DNA from: Gemmatimonadota bacterium
Lineage (GTDB): Bacteria > Gemmatimonadota > Gemmatimonadetes > Longimicrobiales > Gaopeijiaceae
DNA: 9,999 nt
NCBI GenBank assembly: GCA_012959595.1
Contig: DUCW01000100.1
Span: 13,010-23,008 of the forward strand
Reading direction: 5' to 3'
Shown: positions 6,610 through 9,999 of the stretch, one piece after another
Numbering within the stretch: the stretch's first letter is position 1
Layout of the letters: every line of letters starts with the position of its first letter
The notes under the pieces: generated by a model
Database searches by the model: none
The model's input: the letters and a program-made list of their open reading frames with translations, nothing else
Told to the model about the DNA's origin: nothing
Program-made: the position numbers and the translations under genes

Positions 6610-8272
6610 ATCGCAATCCTGGTGGGTGTCGCTGGTGCCAGTCGGTAACGGACTGATAAAGATGGGACACACTTAGAATCTTATCATCCGCGAAAAGGTT
6701 GCCAATAATCGTTGTACAAATTGGCTGCTCATGCTTAAATTCGTCTTCACTGTTTGAATCTCCAAAATCGAACGGTAAAACAGCAGCAGGATGACCTGTC
6801 TGGTTGGTCAATCGAGTTTCCCCTGAACCCGTCACAAACATGTCAAAACCTTCCATCGCTTCAGCCATTTCTTGCATGAGGATCCTTCGACGACGCTGTG
6901 ATTGTACGAAATCAAGAGCCGAAATAGAACGTCCTCCGTGAAAACGAGGGGGCCGAGCTTCCTCTCCCTCTGTAGATTCAGGTACTGCTTCTAGTTTTCC
7001 ATCTGGAGCAACGTAGAAATCGAAAGCTGCAGAAGATTCGACACCCAATGCATTTGAGCCACCTTCTGGGAGACTTCCCATCGGTTGTGGACTAGCACCA
7101 AGCTCACGAAGCTTAGCCAGGAATGACTCTGGTGCATCCGGCATGTACCCTATCGTCATCTCTGACAGGTCTGGATTTTCTTTGAACCTAAAAGGAGCAG
7201 TTAGGGTCGACGGGTCCTTTTCGTCCGATCCATGAATTGCGTTAAACACTAAAGCACAATCTTTGCTACTCCGACACATAGGGCCTGGCTTATCCATACT
7301 CCAAGAAAGGACCATGCCACCATGCCGACTAATTCTTCCAAAAGTAGGTCTGAGAGCACTTAACCCTCCCCTTCTTGACGGACCAACGATCGATCCCTGT
7401 GTTTCTGTACCAATGGAAAATCCAACCAGTCCGGCAGCAGTCGCAGATCCCGGACCTGCAGAGGAGCCACTAGATCCTTGATCTGGATTCCAGGCATTAC
7501 GTGTTTCGCCTCTGTACCAATTGTCTCCTCTGGCAAACTCGCCCGTAGCTAATTTAGCTATCAGGACCGCACCCGCTTCCCTCAACCGCACAACTAATTC
7601 CGCATCTTCATCTATCACCCGGTTCTTGAAGTCTTCAGATCCCCATGTGGTAGGAGCCCCGGTGACCGAGAATAGATCTTTTACACCCCACGGGATGCCA
7701 TGTAAGGGTCCCCTCCATTTACCACTCTGTAATTCCGAGTCTGCCCTTCGAGCTTCCTCATACGCTTTGTCTTCCAAAACTGTCACAGCACATAATAGAA
7801 TCGGATCAAACCTTTTCATCCGCTCTAGATAGATTTCAGTAAGTTCTACAGAAGAAATCTTTCTCTGACGGATCAGAGCAGCTAAACGGTGTACGGGAAG
7901 AAAAGCTATCTCAGCAGCATCTGTAGGAACTGGTTCAATCCAAGGGTCAATCCCTATTTGATCCGAATGAAAAGGGCTGCCTCCGTCTGCAATCCACAAT
8001 TTGTCCAAAAGGGCCCCCGTCCCACCTGGATTCGCCTGGAACTGTAAGGCTGGCGATTCCCCATTACCAAGGGGCTTCGCCACCTCTTGTAACCGATGGT
8101 TGGTCAGTCCAGTAACGCTACCTACTTCCAAATTAGTCTTAGAAGAAACCGTCGAAGTTGTTCCAGCACTGATGGCTGCACCCGCAGCCATTTTCAAGAA
8201 GCTTCTCCGTTCCAAGCCTTGATGAACTTCAAACGCTTTCTCCTGATCTGCCATATCTGGGCGTTTTGACAT
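6608..8272 (-). CDS. Tat-exported amidase of the amidase-signature family
   Basis: A 554-residue enzyme of the family that includes GatA, FAAH and bacterial amidases, hydrolysing carboxamides to acid and ammonia or amine. Residues 21-28, ERRSFLKM, are a Tat motif followed by the hydrophobic AAGAAISAG, so it should be exported folded. The Ser-cisSer-Lys triad is placed as K198 (GVKDL), S267 (in GSSGSSAGP) and nucleophile S294 (TQGSIVGP). The spacing fits the family, although the glycine-serine loop departs from the common GGSSGGSA. The C-terminal MFVTGSGE and LTNQTGHPAAVLP segments are also typical. Substrate cannot be predicted, as the family is broad. The ATG is set by a strong ribosome binding site, GGAGG on the minus strand (8279-8283), six bases away. 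It is a single gene, convergent with the aminotransferase and divergent from the zinc-ribbon gene. Confidence 0.93.
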   Translation of the reverse strand: MSKRPDMADQEKAFEVHQGLERRSFLKMAAGAAISAGTTSTVSSKTNLEVGSVTGLTNHRLQEVAKPLGNGESPALQFQANPGGTGALLDKLWIADGGSPFHSDQIGIDPWIEPVPTDAAEIAFLPVHRLAALIRQRKISSVELTEIYLERMKRFDPILLCAVTVLEDKAYEEARRADSELQSGKWRGPLHGIPWGVKDLFSVTGAPTTWGSEDFKNRVIDEDAELVVRLREAGAVLIAKLATGEFARGDNWYRGETRNAWNPDQGSSGSSAGPGSATAAGLVGFSIGTETQGSIVGPSRRGGLSALRPTFGRISRHGGMVLSWSMDKPGPMCRSSKDCALVFNAIHGSDEKDPSTLTAPFRFKENPDLSEMTIGYMPDAPESFLAKLRELGASPQPMGSLPEGGSNALGVESSAAFDFYVAPDGKLEAVPESTEGEEARPPRFHGGRSISALDFVQSQRRRRILMQEMAEAMEGFDMFVTGSGETRLTNQTGHPAAVLPFDFGDSNSEDEFKHEQPICTTIIGNLFADDKILSVSHLYQSVTDWHQRHPPGLR

Positions 8273-8499
8273 AATAGTCCTCCATATCTTCTGAAAATGA
8301 CTCCAGATGTCTGTTTCTTTGGATTAAACTAGTTCACATTTTTGAGATGGTCGACCTTTTCGACGAATTATCCTTCAAGTTCAGGATTTTCATTTTCGAT
8401 AATTACCATTATAGTAGCTTTAGAATTCCAACAACCCGTCGTACATTCTTCAAAGGGATTGTAACAGACCTAATAAGACAAGAAACCAGGGAGAGGAAA
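8273..8499. promoter_or_regulatory. Divergent intergenic region between amidase and zinc-ribbon genes
   Basis: This 227-base spacer must hold the promoters of the minus-strand amidase and the plus-strand FmdB-like gene. The amidase Shine-Dalgarno is at 8279-8283. I could not assign convincing -35/-10 pairs. A small dyad, GTCGA-CCTTT-TCGAC (8350-8364), could be an operator or chance. The plus-strand frame stays open from 8347 into the FmdB gene, but nothing in that stretch looks like protein sequence of the family, so I treat it as non-coding. Confidence 0.45.
8488..8493 (+). promoter_or_regulatory. Ribosome binding site setting the FmdB-like start at 8500
   Basis: AGGGAG, within a longer purine tract reaching 8496, sits six bases before the ATG at 8500. 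That start gives the conserved MPIYEY N-terminus of the family. The far upstream ATG at 8347 lacks any such site. Confidence 0.75.
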
Positions 8500-8745
8500 A
8501 TGCCGATTTATGAATACCTCTGCAAATCTTGCGAGACTAGCTTTGAGTTGCTGGTCCGTGGGGAGATGACTCCAACCTGTCCGTCATGTGAAACCGTGGA
8601 CCTAAAAAAACTCATTTCGTCCCCATCAGTACACTCGACGTCCCGAAAGGCAATGAGCATGAAGGCAGCAAAGAAAAGAGATGTCGCTCAAGGAAAGGAC
8701 AGAATGAACGAGCAGAGAAAGTACGAACTGGCCCACAATGACTAA
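8500..8745 (+). CDS. FmdB-family zinc-ribbon protein
   Basis: An 81-residue protein that begins with the hallmark MPIYEYLC of the FmdB/CxxC_CxxC regulatory-protein family. Two zinc-knuckle pairs, C8-x2-C11 and C27-x2-C30, should bind one zinc ion. The conserved body ends around KLISSPSV. The remaining 35 residues are a lysine- and arginine-rich tail without a known motif. The family is widespread and linked by name to formamidase and amidase gene regulation in methylotrophs, though its biochemical role is not established. Its position opposite an amidase gene echoes that association but proves nothing. It is probably cytoplasmic. The aminotransferase gene follows after 60 bases on the same strand and may share its transcript. 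Confidence 0.93.
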   Translation: MPIYEYLCKSCETSFELLVRGEMTPTCPSCETVDLKKLISSPSVHSTSRKAMSMKAAKKRDVAQGKDRMNEQRKYELAHND

Positions 8746-8805
8746 TCCGACATTAATCTGAAGTTACCCTAACACTCTCATCAAATACCAAATAAGGAGC
8801 CTGAT

Positions 8806-9981
8806 ATGTATCTCAATCAAAATTTCTCTCGTAGACGGTTCATGGGTGGAATTGCCTCCGTAATTAGTTACATCGGTCTGAAACCCAGTACCAACCTAGA
8901 ATCACAAAACAGTCGTAAGCTGCTGACCTCAATCCTCGGGCAAGAAGCCTATGACTACGATTCCTTCGCGAAAATATCCTTTAATGAAAATCCCTACGGC
9001 CCTTCGGATAAAGTTCGGGAAGTAATGGACGAAGCTTTCAAGTACTCAATGCGCTACGGCTATCCAGATGGTAATGTCCAACAGATGATTGCCGATCTAC
9101 ACGGAGTTAACCCTGAAAACATACTGTTGGGGGCTGGATCTGGAGAAATACTGAAGACGGTTGGAATGACCTATCTGCTGCCTGGGAAAAAAGTTGTAGG
9201 AGTTGAACCTTCTTACGCCCAGGTATATCAGCATGCTTCTGGAATAAAATCAGATTCGATCTTGCTACCGTTACTAGATGATTACAGACAAGACATCCCT
9301 GCCATGATTGATTCGACAAAGAGAAACTATCGAGATGTCGGCTTCGTTTACTTCTGTAATCCCAACAATCCTACTGGCCGTACGGTGTCGTCTGGAGAGG
9401 TTCGTCAACTACTAGACGGCATACCTGAAGATATGCCTATTCTCATAGACGAAGCTTACCATCACTATGTTGAAGATCCCAGTTACGCCACCTCCATACC
9501 TTATATTTTGGAAGGCCGCAAAGTCATCGTTACACGCACTTTTTCAAAAATATACGGTATGGCAGGTCTTAAAATCGGATATGCAGTAGCACCTGCAGAT
9601 ATGATTAAAGAAATGGCACTTTATTGCACTGGTGGAGACCCTACTGCAATTGCTAGGTGGGGTGCAGTTGCCGCACTGGAAGATACGGAAGCTGAACAGA
9701 GGGTAAGAAACATCACCCTTGAACTTCGAAAGAAAACTACGGAGGAACTCACTGCACTAGGGTATGACGTTATTCCGTCAGAAACCAACTTCTTCATGGT
9801 TCACACCGGAGAACCCGTGGAATGGGTTCAGGAAGAATTCCGTAAAAGAGGGGTATTGGTTGGCCGTGCCTTTCCTCCACTCCTACAGCACCTCAGGGTT
9901 TCCATAGGCACTCCCGATGAAATGGATCGCTTCATGGTGGCATGGAAAGAAATCTTTCCCCCAAAAACTGCAGCTATGTAA
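8806..9981 (+). CDS. Tat-exported class I/II aminotransferase resembling HisC
   Basis: A 391-residue fold-type I PLP enzyme closest in pattern to histidinol-phosphate aminotransferases. Visible motifs are FNENPYGPS (59-67), the PLP-contacting NPNNPTG (185-191), DEAYHHY with the cofactor aspartate D215, the Schiff-base lysine K248 in FSKIYGMAGLKIGYA, and the substrate-carboxylate arginine R364 in LRVSIGT. Before the catalytic domain, residues 8-14 (SRRRFMG) and a short hydrophobic stretch form a Tat signal, so it should act outside the cytoplasm. This argues against a role in histidine synthesis and for modification of an external amino or keto acid, or a cell-surface compound. The start is firm: AAGGAG (8794-8799) lies six bases before the ATG. 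The stop is 18 bases before the window end, so its downstream partner is not visible. Confidence 0.92.
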   Translation: MYLNQNFSRRRFMGGIASVISYIGLKPSTNLESQNSRKLLTSILGQEAYDYDSFAKISFNENPYGPSDKVREVMDEAFKYSMRYGYPDGNVQQMIADLHGVNPENILLGAGSGEILKTVGMTYLLPGKKVVGVEPSYAQVYQHASGIKSDSILLPLLDDYRQDIPAMIDSTKRNYRDVGFVYFCNPNNPTGRTVSSGEVRQLLDGIPEDMPILIDEAYHHYVEDPSYATSIPYILEGRKVIVTRTFSKIYGMAGLKIGYAVAPADMIKEMALYCTGGDPTAIARWGAVAALEDTEAEQRVRNITLELRKKTTEELTALGYDVIPSETNFFMVHTGEPVEWVQEEFRKRGVLVGRAFPPLLQHLRVSIGTPDEMDRFMVAWKEIFPPKTAAM

Positions 9982-9999
9982 CTCACCCCAGAAATCATT

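Noticed and set aside
7521..7832. 103-residue plus-strand frame
   Set aside because: It lies wholly antisense to the well-supported amidase gene and shows no family pattern or ribosome binding site.
8367..8405. AATTATC and GATAATT inverted repeat in the divergent spacer
   Set aside because: Arms are only seven AT-rich bases with about 25 bases between them, which is expected by chance.
8347..8499. N-terminal extension of the zinc-ribbon protein by 51 residues
   Set aside because: The family begins at MPIYEY, and a strong ribosome binding site precedes the ATG at 8500.

Overview
The window reads as chromosomal DNA from an uncultivated, free-living bacterium. Base composition is moderate, a little AT-rich by eye. 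Genes are tightly packed with little spacer. Several precursors carry twin-arginine (Tat) signals and one carries a lipoprotein signal, so the cell exports many folded enzymes. The mix of a Rieske oxygenase, an amidase, an M14 peptidase and PLP enzymes is typical of heterotrophic marine or soil lineages such as Gemmatimonadota, Acidobacteriota or SAR202-like Chloroflexota. I cannot choose among these from the sequence. No RNA gene, insertion sequence, CRISPR array or phage gene is visible.

Layout. Six genes run on the plus strand in the left two thirds: the 3' part of an M14 zinc carboxypeptidase (from the window edge to 1554), a small IPT/TIG-like protein (1671-2006), a Rieske non-heme iron oxygenase alpha subunit (2071-3165), a lipoprotein serine hydrolase of the class A beta-lactamase fold (3183-4166), a Tat-exported NAD(P)-binding epimerase-like protein (4233-5348) and a class V PLP aminotransferase (about 5348-6562). 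The last two overlap by one base in a TAATG junction. The Rieske and hydrolase genes are 17 bases apart. A short hairpin flanked by an A-run and a T-run at 6569-6609 ends this group. It also ends the convergent minus-strand amidase gene (6608-8272).

The amidase, another Tat precursor, diverges across a 227-base spacer from a plus-strand pair: an FmdB-type zinc-ribbon protein (8500-8745) and a Tat-exported class I/II aminotransferase resembling HisC (8806-9981).

How the genes work together is not settled. No complete pathway can be read here. The recurrent theme is processing of nitrogen-containing compounds: peptide hydrolysis, amide hydrolysis, two PLP enzymes and a Rieske oxygenase, with at least four products predicted to act outside the cytoplasm. 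The points most worth a second look are signal-peptide-like coding found out of frame just upstream of the IPT-like gene, cofactor-dependent enzymes with Tat signals, the coupling of an exported epimerase to an apparently cytoplasmic aminotransferase, and a beta-lactamase-fold protein without a recognisable ExxLN motif. I see no clearly new multi-gene system.
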